Shown piece by piece: positions 5,235-13,437 of a stretch of DNA of 14,548 nt. The notes beneath the pieces were generated by a model. The model searched no databases. It was not told the DNA's origin and saw only the letters and a list, made by a program, of their open reading frames with translations. Source of the stretch: Leptobacterium sp964389205 (lineage in GTDB: Bacteria > Bacteroidota > Bacteroidia > Flavobacteriales > Flavobacteriaceae); assembly GCA_964389205.1 (NCBI GenBank), contig CAYMDH010000064.1, positions 1 through 14,548 of the forward strand. The letters are read 5' to 3'. A program made the translations under genes and the position numbers. The first letter of the stretch is position 1, and each line of letters opens with the position of its first letter.

Positions 5235-5262
5235 ATTTCGCACTCTGGGTATTATGCGAAAT
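5235..5262. other. 28-bp dif/Xer-like palindromic site
   Basis: ATTTCGCACTC, a 6-nt centre, and TTATGCGAAAT give a 28-bp site with the 11-6-11 layout of XerC/XerD sites. The outer 8 bp are perfectly inverted. The right arm differs from the E. coli XerD arm (TTATGTTAAAT) at two of 11 bases. No recombinase gene is in the window. It could be a site used by a tyrosine-recombinase element, a dif-like site or a plain regulatory palindrome. The layout is seen; the function is inference. Confidence 0.4.
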
Positions 5263-5279
5263 TGGGAATATTTGAAAAT

Positions 5280-7964
5280 TTACCATTCCAAGTATAAAGA
5301 CCAAATAAAAGTAACCCCTAATTTAAACTGGTTAAACGATTCAATCTCATTGAAATCAACAAAGTGACCTTTTGCAATGGAGTTCGATTCATCATCCTTT
5401 AAGCTTACTGAAAATAAATCTCTAAAATGAAGTGCAGTTTTAACTTTTCTAGCAAAAAGAATTTTCTTCTTCGTTGCATTGAAAATTATAGAATAGTCAA
5501 ATCGTTTTCTAGATTTAAATTTAATTTTATCATCAAGATTAAAGCTGCTTTTATATCCTTGAAAATGGCTTGTTCTAGATGAAAAATAGAAAAGGTCAAA
5601 TACAAGTTGTACAGGTCCGCTATTAAAAAAAACTATTTGACTTTTTATTTGATGTGGACTGCGAAAACCAGGAAATTTTACTGTCCCTATCTCTTTGACT
5701 GTTTCATTATTTAGTGATTTTTCAAAAATAGGTAATGTAATATTCGTTTCATTCCATGAATAATTTAATTGGAAGGAATGCTTATCCTTGAAAATGGTTT
5801 GGTACAATAAATCTACGCCCAAGTTAGTTTGATTAGATTTGTAGTTGATATATTTATTCGAAGTACTAGAATTAGGAAAATAAATCTCTTCATTAAGAAA
5901 TCCTGCTCTATGAGTCAAATTCTTTGTCTTTCGCAGATAAGCTTCTAGTTCTATTAGCCAGTTATTTTTTCTTGAAACGAGGCCAACTGTGAAGTTTTTA
6001 GAGACAATAGGGCTTATATTTGTCCAATATTTCCATTTTATGAAATCTAAATTTGGCTGAAAGGCAATGGGTTGTCCCTCTACTTGATGAGAAAAACCAA
6101 TAGATGCTTGAAAAGTAGTTACTGTATCTAATATATAAGAGGATTTGATGCGTGGCTCAATAAAATTTTTTCTGTATCTAAAATTAAAAGTATTTCTTAA
6201 ACCTATTTCATTTCTAAAATTACCCTTGTTAATAGCGAAAGAACTAAATAATGATAGGTCTCCTCCTCCTTCAAAATTAGGTTGTTCAACTAATTTTTCA
6301 TCTACCATTCTATTAATGAGTGTGTCTCTATCTGCTCTTAAAGTTATATTCCTTTTAATTAAATTACTTTCTACGCCTACTAATATTTCCCTGTCTTTTT
6401 CTAAAGGATAATTTAAGATAATTTTACCGTTATATCTATCCGTTGTTCTTTTGTGATTAACAAACTGCCAAGTTAAATCATTATTCTCTACATACTTAAA
6501 TGGGTTTCCTAATTTATTATAATCAAATTCGATTAGTCCATTTCTGTATATATTATCATATTCACCAAAAACATATTTTACAGTAGATATTTTTACCGTC
6601 GAGCTGATTTTATTTTTCCATGTGCTATTCCAGTTAATTCCAATTCCTCTTTGGACAGTCTTATTATATGTTTTAATAGGAATTAGGTTATTAAATATTG
6701 CATAAATTTTATCTTCTTGGTTAAAAAAGCTTAAACTAAGTTTTCCATTATTCTTCAGTTTGAGTAACCATTTTGCATTTAACTCATCGAATTGAAATTT
6801 TGGAAAAACAGTGATTGGTTCATCTTTATCACTTTTTATAATATCCCCTGCAAGAATAGTTTGACTTATATAATCACCGTAGATTAAATTTAGTAAACTA
6901 TGATTTAACAATAAAGAACGACTATGGGATAAAAATATGGCGGACTTTTTTTTCAACAGAGGTATCTTTGCTATGCTTTCATAATAGTTGTTATTAATTT
7001 CAACTCCAAATTCAGGTCTGGAAGGTATCTTATCAGTCGTTTGAAGTTTGATAATTCCAGAAGTTCTCCCTCCATGTTCAATATCGATACCACTTCTAGA
7101 TATGGCAACTGTATCTATTAATTTATTGTTAAAAGCGCTTACAATTCCAAAAGCTTTACCATACTTATAAACAGGTATATCATCCCATAAAAACAAATTC
7201 TGAAACGAATTACTCCCTCTAATTCTAAAACTCGATGCAAGGTCATCGGGGCTGCTTATTCCTGAAAGGTTTTGAATCGTTTGTAAAACATCCTTGCTTC
7301 TAAGTACAGAATTATAATTATTTAATGGCATAGTTATGGAACCATTAGATGTAGGATTAATCGGAAGTTGGGGTTCATAGATTTGGCTAACGTGGACAGT
7401 ATCTATAGTAATTCCAAAATTGATATTAATATCATTAAGGCTATTCTTTTGCCAATCCTTATAAGGTATTCTGATTTTCCCTATACTTATATGGCTTATT
7501 ATCATAAAATCATTGGGACTGAAACGGCCTTTTACTGAAAAATTACCATTAGTATCCGTTATTTTTCCCAATGAAGAAATTTCAAAAGAGACATGCATGT
7601 CTGGAATTGGGGCATTTATTAACTTATCCCTAATTGTTCCTTTAATTTCTATTTTATCTCTAGGAATAATGTATACAATTTTTCCTTTTTTTCGGAAAGT
7701 AATGATAGTTGGTGCAGTCAACCTATAAAGGGTTTCTTCCAAAGGCATATCCTCATCCCACCCAATAACTTTAATATGCTTAATCCATTTATGGTTATAA
7801 TTAAATTTTACGTTATGCTTAACTTCAAGTTTTTCTAATACTTCTTTAAATGATTTTTCTTTAACAGAGAATAAATTAGGTTCTACAATAGAAGAATTTG
7901 GGGTTTGAGAACATAAAATATTTGTTATAAATAAAAATAGAAAAAAAGGGGTTGATAATTTCAT
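5280..7964 (-). CDS. FecA-like TonB-dependent outer-membrane receptor/transducer with STN domain
   Basis: This 894-aa protein has a signal peptide (residues 1-19/20). An STN signalling domain follows (about 35-101: KSFKEVLEKLEVKHNVKFNY ... GKIVYIIP). Next are a carboxypeptidase-regulatory-like beta-sandwich (about 106-185: IEIKGTIRDKLINAPIPDMH, then GNFSVKG), a plug (about 215-310: LQTIQNLSGI, FRIRGSN, HGGRTSG) and a 22-strand type barrel ending in the aromatic tail FIWSLYLEW. The STN domain is what FecA-type receptors use to signal to FecR in the periplasm. It is the last gene of the set; its ATG shares one base with the FecR stop (TAATG), so translation is coupled. No SusD-like partner gene follows. 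The ligand cannot be deduced. Confidence 0.9.
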   Translation of the reverse strand: MKLSTPFFLFLFITNILCSQTPNSSIVEPNLFSVKEKSFKEVLEKLEVKHNVKFNYNHKWIKHIKVIGWDEDMPLEETLYRLTAPTIITFRKKGKIVYIIPRDKIEIKGTIRDKLINAPIPDMHVSFEISSLGKITDTNGNFSVKGRFSPNDFMIISHISIGKIRIPYKDWQKNSLNDININFGITIDTVHVSQIYEPQLPINPTSNGSITMPLNNYNSVLRSKDVLQTIQNLSGISSPDDLASSFRIRGSNSFQNLFLWDDIPVYKYGKAFGIVSAFNNKLIDTVAISRSGIDIEHGGRTSGIIKLQTTDKIPSRPEFGVEINNNYYESIAKIPLLKKKSAIFLSHSRSLLLNHSLLNLIYGDYISQTILAGDIIKSDKDEPITVFPKFQFDELNAKWLLKLKNNGKLSLSFFNQEDKIYAIFNNLIPIKTYNKTVQRGIGINWNSTWKNKISSTVKISTVKYVFGEYDNIYRNGLIEFDYNKLGNPFKYVENNDLTWQFVNHKRTTDRYNGKIILNYPLEKDREILVGVESNLIKRNITLRADRDTLINRMVDEKLVEQPNFEGGGDLSLFSSFAINKGNFRNEIGLRNTFNFRYRKNFIEPRIKSSYILDTVTTFQASIGFSHQVEGQPIAFQPNLDFIKWKYWTNISPIVSKNFTVGLVSRKNNWLIELEAYLRKTKNLTHRAGFLNEEIYFPNSSTSNKYINYKSNQTNLGVDLLYQTIFKDKHSFQLNYSWNETNITLPIFEKSLNNETVKEIGTVKFPGFRSPHQIKSQIVFFNSGPVQLVFDLFYFSSRTSHFQGYKSSFNLDDKIKFKSRKRFDYSIIFNATKKKILFARKVKTALHFRDLFSVSLKDDESNSIAKGHFVDFNEIESFNQFKLGVTFIWSLYLEW

Positions 7965-8923
7965 TAATCTTTCGGTTTTATAAGGATTGTATTGTTATTT
8001 ATTTGATAAGTACAATTGATGGTATATACAAAGTCATCCAAGACATTCTCCAATCCATCGTTATTTTTAAGAACTATATTTAATAAATCAGAAGTATCAA
8101 TATTCTCAGTTTTTATATCAACATCAAATTGCCTTTCTATTTCATCAATAACTTCATCTACAGAAAAGCCTTCCAAATAAGAAACTCCATTTCTCCATGG
8201 AGAGTAATCAATTCCAACTTCATCTTTAATAGGTTCATTAGGGTTGTCAAATATTGCTCGTTCTCCTTTTGTTAAAGTCAATGATTTTAAATGATTACTT
8301 ACTTTCACTTTTCCTTCATTGCAGATGACTCTAAACTTATTATTTCTGCTAAAGACATTAAAACTTGTACCTAAAACCTCAACTTCACCTAATTTAGTTT
8401 CTACTATAAAAGGTTTTTCATCATGCTTAACTTCAAAAAATGCCTCTCCTTCAAGTTCTACTCTTCTAGCGTAATAGGTATCTTTATACTTAATTTCTGA
8501 CTTTGAATTTAATCCTACAATTGACCCATCTGGTAACTCAGCTGAAGTTTTTACAGCAACTGGCGTAGTTTTAATAAAATTATTTTTAGGTTTAACTATA
8601 TAATAAAGAGCAAACGCAAATAAAGGAACAAGTACAGCTGCAATACGTAGCCAATTTTTATATTTTGTCCCCTTTAAAGGGGTAACTTTAGGTTTAGATG
8701 CTAACTTTTTTTTAAACTTTTCTAATTCCAAATGTGGTTTATAATCAGAGACATCTATATCAACCTCATCCACTGAAGAGTTAAATAATTCATCTAAGCC
8801 ATCTCTCAGTTCAGTTAGTACTTCTAAGTCACCAGTTTCTTTAAGCTGATTATACTCTTCTTCTGTCAATTTTCCATCTAACCATTTTGCATAAATGTTT
8901 TCATTATTATCTGACTTTTTCAT
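7964..8923 (-). CDS. FecR family anti-sigma factor (DUF4974 C-terminus)
   Basis: This 319-aa inner-membrane protein transmits the receptor signal to the sigma factor. The cytoplasmic part (1-88) contains the sigma-binding helices (YAKWLDGKLTEEEYNQL). One membrane segment lies at about 91-110 (WLRIAAVLVPLFAFALYYIV). The FecR sandwich is at about 120-215 (LPDGSIVGLNSKSEI, VELEGEAFFEVKHDEKPFIV, VLGTSFNVF). The DUF4974 domain is at about 250-317 (LEGFSVDEVIDEIERQFDV, ending in NTILIKP). DUF4974 and the receptor STN show the same order of a helix with EVLxxLE/EVIDEIE, F-N/D, and a final strand ILIKP/VYIIP, which suggests related folds meeting in the periplasm. The start is the first ATG, with no ribosome binding site. 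Confidence 0.93.
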   Translation of the reverse strand: MKKSDNNENIYAKWLDGKLTEEEYNQLKETGDLEVLTELRDGLDELFNSSVDEVDIDVSDYKPHLELEKFKKKLASKPKVTPLKGTKYKNWLRIAAVLVPLFAFALYYIVKPKNNFIKTTPVAVKTSAELPDGSIVGLNSKSEIKYKDTYYARRVELEGEAFFEVKHDEKPFIVETKLGEVEVLGTSFNVFSRNNKFRVICNEGKVKVSNHLKSLTLTKGERAIFDNPNEPIKDEVGIDYSPWRNGVSYLEGFSVDEVIDEIERQFDVDIKTENIDTSDLLNIVLKNNDGLENVLDDFVYTINCTYQINNNTILIKPKD

Positions 8924-9267
8924 ATTAATTAATTAATTTATCAGAATCGAAATCTTCAACTATCGAAATCATATTCGGATAAAATGGTGTTCTAATATAA
9001 AAGATGATTAAAAGCATAAAGTCCACACTTTTAATTCATAAAATTTTCTTAAAATTTTTACTTTGTAAATAATTGGACAATTTATGTTGAGTTTGAATTA
9101 AAGATAACTAGCTGTTTATTAGCAATAATTTAATCCTTATATAATTCAGTACTAGTACTTTGAGTGTAAAGCATTAAGGTGAACTCAATGTGTGTCTTAG
9201 CACTTATTTACTTCTCAATAATCAATTAAAAAACATTTACTCTATTCGTTTATTTTTAACCATGCTA
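8924..9267 (-). promoter_or_regulatory. 344-bp gap between fecR and the sigma gene; candidate regulatory region
   Basis: No credible coding frame is present. ATCGAAATC occurs twice, at 8946-8954 and 8962-8970, 16 bp apart, just upstream of the FecR start. AGTACTAGTACT at 9148-9159 is a perfect 12-bp palindrome. TTGAGT (from about 9160) and ACTCAA form a 6-bp stem further on. I find no convincing TAnnTTTG promoter on the minus strand. The repeats are possible binding sites for a sigma-dependent promoter of fecR and the receptor. Confidence 0.4.
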
Positions 9268-9789
9268 TTAAATTTTCCTATTTTTTAGACACTCTTTTAA
9301 TTTTCTCATTGCCTCACTTACTCTTCTTTCTACTCCTCTAATAGAGATTCCTTCATATTCAGCTATTTCTTGGTAAGTCCATTTTTTAAATTTTAATTCA
9401 AGTGCCATTCTTTGTTTTTCTGGCAATTCCTGAAGACATTTTTTCAGTTGTGTTTCCTTCTCTTTTTTCGCCATTCTATCTTGGTCCTTCTCCTCATTAG
9501 TTGGTTTATTCTTTGAGTCTTCTTGATGCTTAGAAATCACCTTTTGTTTCCTCCAATCTTCTATTATCTTATTTTTAGCCACTGTTTCAAGATATGATTT
9601 TACATTTCTAATATTAACTTTTGCGCAATTCTCCCAAAGTGTAGTAAAAGCTTCTTGCACATAATCTTCTTTATTATCAACACTATTATATTTAATGCAT
9701 AGAAACCGATACAAACCCTTAGAGTGTTTTAAAAAAACATCTGCAAATACATCATTATTACATAGAGATTGTATTCCCATTTTAGTCAA
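9268..9789 (-). CDS. ECF (RpoE/FecI-like) sigma-70 factor
   Basis: This 173-aa protein has region 2 at about 16-82, with VQEAFTTLWEN for core binding and KSYLETVAKNKIIEDWRKQK for -10 recognition. A charged linker (83-115) follows. Region 4 lies at about 116-168 (LPEKQRMALELKF, TYQEIAEYEGISIRGVERRV, the helix-turn-helix reading the -35). There is no region 3 and no long N-terminus, as expected for ECF factors. It should be held inactive by the FecR-like protein encoded next and released when the STN receptor binds ligand. A start at Met4 is also possible. Its targets cannot be read; the fecR/receptor operon is the first candidate. Confidence 0.93.
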   Translation of the reverse strand: MTKMGIQSLCNNDVFADVFLKHSKGLYRFLCIKYNSVDNKEDYVQEAFTTLWENCAKVNIRNVKSYLETVAKNKIIEDWRKQKVISKHQEDSKNKPTNEEKDQDRMAKKEKETQLKKCLQELPEKQRMALELKFKKWTYQEIAEYEGISIRGVERRVSEAMRKLKECLKNRKI

Positions 9790-9862
9790 ATTTTGAAAAC
9801 TAAGTATTAATAAAATTAAATTATAAAGCTAAAAAATTATTGATAATAAATACAATTAGATT

Positions 9863-10055
9863 AAAAAAAGTGTGGGTTTTGATTTCTAACTCGTCTTTAA
9901 TTTTAGAAGCGCTGAAAAAAGATTTAAAAAAAAGTGTGGGTTTTGATTTCTATCTCGTCTTTAATTTTAGAAGCACTGAAAAAAGTTTTAAAAAAAGTGT
10001 GGGTTTTGATTTCTATCTCGTCTTTAATTTTAGAAGCACTGAAAAAAGTTTTAAA
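9863..10055. repeat. Three tandem copies of a 63/64-bp repeat
   Basis: The unit TGTGGGTTTTGATTTCT... starts at 9871, 9935 and 9998. Copies 2 and 3 are identical for about 55 bp, up to GTTTTAAA. Copy 1 differs from copy 2 by three substitutions and one extra A in the closing A tract (runs of 7, 8 and 7 A). Identity this high indicates recent duplication. A frame through copies 2 and 3 repeats 21 residues, but copy 1 is out of that frame and the translation looks unlike a protein, so I regard the region as non-coding. It lies upstream of both the sigma gene and the divergent secreted-protein gene. Confidence 0.85.
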
Positions 10056-10504
10056 TCTGATTTCTTCGTTTATTTAAATTACACTATGTCTAAGGTTAAA
10101 CCAGAAATATCAAATTGTGATTTATTCAAAAAATATTAATGTAACAAATGGATAGATTGATATGTGAAAATTGTGTGACCTAGATGTTGAATGAAGAAGA
10201 TAAAAACAAATTTGTTCCAGTATGTCAGTATAACCATTAGTACTTTTTACTAATTTATAGCAGTATAAATTCTATTCCCTGCAGGAGTAGATAATCCATA
10301 TTTACTGAAATTCTAGACTACAAAAATTCAGTCAACCAGACACCTAATAATTAAGCTATACAGAGCATAATTAAACAGGTTTACTATGCTATTATGTCAA
10401 CTAACTACTAGTGAATTGCAAAATTCTATTAGGGAGAGGTATGGATAAACCATACTAAAAACAATTTTACTTAATTTATTAAAGCATTTTAATAACCGAT
10501 TCTT
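10056..10504 (+). promoter_or_regulatory. Leader region before the T9SS protein gene
   Basis: This stretch holds no gene. ATTAGTA / TACTAAT at 10236-10254 is a perfect 7-bp stem with a 5-nt loop. GTATGG / CCATAC at 10439-10455 is a perfect 6-bp stem with an ATAAA loop, ending 49 bp before the start codon. Either could influence the mRNA leader. I find no clear promoter match. Confidence 0.35.
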
Positions 10505-13333
10505 ATGAAAAAAATTAATATTACTTCTATTCTGTTACTAACAGTATTTGTTAGTGTTTTTACTACAGCAATATGCCAGACGCAAACGTGCAAATGGTAT
10601 ATGAATGACTATGCGATTGATTTTTCGGGAGAAAATCCTGAAATTCAGGAATTACCGTACATTAATCCAAGTAAGCCGCTGGATGATATTTCTGGGCGAT
10701 TAGCTAATAATGCCACAGGATTTCATGATAAAAATGGGAACTTACTTTTTTATTCTGTTTGGGAAACGAACAACAACTCGAATTTTTTTATTCATAACGC
10801 CATTGGAGAAAGGATAGGCAGATTAAATCTTCAGTCCGGAAATGGAGAATTATTAACAATTCCTTTCAGTACTATAGGAGATAACAATAAATACCTAATA
10901 ATTTATCCTTCAGTTAGGGGAGCGGGAGCAACCCGTTATTTAGAGTATGTCGTTATTGATTTATTAGGAAATGAAGGAAAGGGGACTATTAGTGAATCCT
11001 ATATTATTGATTTTACAGGAACTGGTGTTCCAACACCTGTATGTGCTGTAAGTACGGAGCGTGATAATCAAAGGTATTTATTTACCAATAATGGGAAAGG
11101 AATAATGAAATTTGTACTTGATTTTTCTGAAGGACAAACGACTAAACCGGAGGAAATAATTAATCCAGACTCTACTAAATTAATTTACTCATTTAACAGA
11201 CCTTTTTCTGCACAATTGTCAGAATTAGAGCTATCACCAAATGGTAAAAAATTGGTTTTAGCGAATACAGGAAATGAACGTGGTAATGTAGGCATACATG
11301 TAATTGACTTAGATAAATTTGGGGATTTTATAGATATTCAGCAATATCCTATTGGTACACCAATTGCTTATAGGCAAATCATAAGTGGAGTGGAATTTAG
11401 TAAAGACAATAGTAAACTATTTGTTAATCTAGACTTAAATAATACTTGTTTTGGAACAGTTAAAGAAGGTATCTATGTGGTAGATTTATCGACTAAAACC
11501 GTTTCTGCAGAACCGATTTCAGGAACGGAACAATATAGTCGTTCCCATTTAGAAATGGCTTACGATGGTTACCTCTATGCGGTAGGCTATGATTCATTAG
11601 TCAATGAAAATAGGTTGTTGAGAATAGACCCTTTTCAAGAGCAGGCATTAGATTTCTTATCCTTACCTGGTTTGTTACCATATATTTTTGAATCTAGAGA
11701 CTATAAGTGCTATGGGGGATTTACACTACCTGACCAAATAGATGGAGAAATTTACTGTAATAATAGTCAAGAAAAATGTGAAAATAATCTAGTAAGAAAC
11801 GGTGATTTTTCCGAAGGTATAGTAGGAGCAAGTAATAATATCCCTTACAGTAAGCCAGATTATTGGGAGCGAGGAAACAGAACAACGCCCCAATATTCAC
11901 CTTCAATGGGAAATAATACATTAGGTTACATTTCAATGTGGGGAAATAAAGTAGTCGGTGAATCTATATATCAAAGATTTTCTTTTCAGAAAGGAAAAAG
12001 ATATGCCTTCCAATTTGCTTTTAAAAGTAGTGGTAATCTTAGTATTGATAAACTACCCTATGTAAGATTCAAGTTAAGAGCTTCCAAAACACTACTCAAC
12101 TCACCCATCGTAGCAGAGGAAGCAGTAATAGGTATTAGTCAAGATGTAAATACGGGAGATGGATGGGTAAATGCTACCATGGTCTGGACCGCTGATGACG
12201 ATTACAATTTTCTTTATATTAATCCAGAAAACGAAGAAATAATTGATGGTGCTCAATTTACTTCCTTTGGGCAGTTTGATGATTTGTTTATTTCTGAAAT
12301 TGAACAATCCATCCAAATAGAAATGATTGCAGGACCAAGTCTGATTTGTCCTGAAGATAACTCCTTTGAGTGGAATATACTCAACTCTGAATTCAGCAAA
12401 AATTGTCAATTTGTATTAGCCGCTTTAGACAGCACCTTACCCAACCCAAATGAAATTATCAGCTATACAGCACCAACAGCGAATAATCCAATACTTACCA
12501 TCAACAATTTAAATGGATACCAACATCCTTTTAAATTGGTTTACCGATGCGTTGAAAATTGTAACGAGGAATTTTTTGATGAGAAAATTATATCTATTGC
12601 AGCAGATTTAGTACCAGAGTTGGCATCTTTTAAGGTTATTTACGAAAATGGACAAATAGGAATAGAAGCAGTAAGTGAAGAACCAGAGGTTGAAGATGTA
12701 GTAATTCTATGGCAGTTATATGAAGGAGCAATAAATTATACAAATCCTGATAGCATTTACATCCAAATAAAAGATGAATTTTCAGTAGGTGGAATATTAG
12801 TTGATAGTGAATTCGATGAGACCAATTTAAGTGAATTAGATTACCAATATATTGGTCTAGAATCTAAACCCTATGTATTGAAATTTGGGGTATATCATCA
12901 TCCAGAAGGACAAGGTGGTTGTGGCTGGCGTGAAATAAGAATTGGTTTTATTATACATTCAAACGGCTCTCTTAAAATCATTAATACTGAAAAGGCGGAA
13001 TCTACTATTTTTTCAAATTCGTTTGATATAATAAGAGAGAGTCGAGAAACTAATAATAGCTGGGAAGATTTAGGGGAACGTATCAATAATTACCCGAACC
13101 CTTTTACAGGTGTCACGACTATTGAATTTGAATTGACTCAATCAGATAATGTTACTTTATCCGTGTTTGATATGAAGGGGCAATTAATTCAGCAGCTAAT
13201 TACTAATGAAATCAGAGACAAAGGTATACATACAGTAGCATTTCAAACACAGGATGCTGAATCTGGTGTTTACTTCTATCATTTACAAACAAGTAAAGAA
13301 GTGCTTTCTGGACAAATGATATTAACTAAATAA
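10505..13333 (+). CDS. Secreted beta-propeller/jelly-roll protein with T9SS type A sorting tail
   Basis: This 942-aa protein has a signal peptide (about 1-24, ending ICQTQ). Residues about 28-415 look like a WD40-like propeller of the Bacteroidota type (KWYMNDYAIDFS, GFHDKNGNLLFYS, LELSPNGKKLVLAN, GGFTLPDQIDG). Residues about 428-600 look like a CBM/jelly-roll module (NNLVRNGDFSEG, PDYWERG, FDDLFIS). Residues about 605-705 look Ig-like. The last 80 or so residues (about 860-942) are the Por-secretion tail: NNYPNPFTGVTTIEF, SVFDMKGQLIQQL, GVYFYHLQTSKEVLSGQMIL. The tail directs export by the type IX system and attachment to, or release from, the cell surface. The jelly-roll suggests binding to glycans or other surfaces. 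No catalytic motif is visible. It is divergent from the sigma/FecR/receptor set and could be under its control; that is inference. Confidence 0.85.
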   Translation: MKKINITSILLLTVFVSVFTTAICQTQTCKWYMNDYAIDFSGENPEIQELPYINPSKPLDDISGRLANNATGFHDKNGNLLFYSVWETNNNSNFFIHNAIGERIGRLNLQSGNGELLTIPFSTIGDNNKYLIIYPSVRGAGATRYLEYVVIDLLGNEGKGTISESYIIDFTGTGVPTPVCAVSTERDNQRYLFTNNGKGIMKFVLDFSEGQTTKPEEIINPDSTKLIYSFNRPFSAQLSELELSPNGKKLVLANTGNERGNVGIHVIDLDKFGDFIDIQQYPIGTPIAYRQIISGVEFSKDNSKLFVNLDLNNTCFGTVKEGIYVVDLSTKTVSAEPISGTEQYSRSHLEMAYDGYLYAVGYDSLVNENRLLRIDPFQEQALDFLSLPGLLPYIFESRDYKCYGGFTLPDQIDGEIYCNNSQEKCENNLVRNGDFSEGIVGASNNIPYSKPDYWERGNRTTPQYSPSMGNNTLGYISMWGNKVVGESIYQRFSFQKGKRYAFQFAFKSSGNLSIDKLPYVRFKLRASKTLLNSPIVAEEAVIGISQDVNTGDGWVNATMVWTADDDYNFLYINPENEEIIDGAQFTSFGQFDDLFISEIEQSIQIEMIAGPSLICPEDNSFEWNILNSEFSKNCQFVLAALDSTLPNPNEIISYTAPTANNPILTINNLNGYQHPFKLVYRCVENCNEEFFDEKIISIAADLVPELASFKVIYENGQIGIEAVSEEPEVEDVVILWQLYEGAINYTNPDSIYIQIKDEFSVGGILVDSEFDETNLSELDYQYIGLESKPYVLKFGVYHHPEGQGGCGWREIRIGFIIHSNGSLKIINTEKAESTIFSNSFDIIRESRETNNSWEDLGERINNYPNPFTGVTTIEFELTQSDNVTLSVFDMKGQLIQQLITNEIRDKGIHTVAFQTQDAESGVYFYHLQTSKEVLSGQMILTK

Positions 13334-13356
13334 TTTTTTAGAACAAGAAATTGGAG

Positions 13357-13396
13357 CTATTCAACCGCATACTTACTCGGTTGGATAGTGCCTTTA
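13357..13396 (+). terminator. Hairpin between the two secreted-protein genes
   Basis: CTATTCAACCG at 13357-13367 pairs with CGGTTGGATAG at 13378-13388; 11 positions pair, one as a T-G wobble, around a 10-nt loop. It is followed by TGCCTTTATT, a weak T tract. It could terminate the first gene partly or act as an mRNA-stability element within a two-gene transcript. Confidence 0.5.
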
Positions 13397-13437
13397 TTGA
13401 ACAATTTTAATTCGTTTTAATCTAAAATTTATAAAAT

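Noticed and set aside
5090..5275. 61-residue + frame starting at TTG, between the 110-aa gene and the receptor
   Set aside because: It has no ATG start, an odd composition and no family likeness, and it runs through the TTTCGCA palindromes. Treated as non-coding.
6145..6411. 88-residue + frame inside the receptor gene, and a similar one at 7513-7728
   Set aside because: These are antisense shadows of a clearly coding TonB receptor.
9863..10055. CRISPR array
   Set aside because: The repeats are direct tandem copies without unique spacers, and no cas gene is present.
9871..10055. Promoter in each tandem repeat (TTTG followed by TAATTTTA)
   Set aside because: The spacing of 16 nt is shorter than the roughly 19-21 expected in Bacteroidota, and the last base of the -7 box is wrong.
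9840..10139. 99-residue + frame containing a 21-residue repeat
   Set aside because: It only reflects the 63-bp tandem repeat. The first repeat copy is out of frame by one base and the residues outside the repeat look random.
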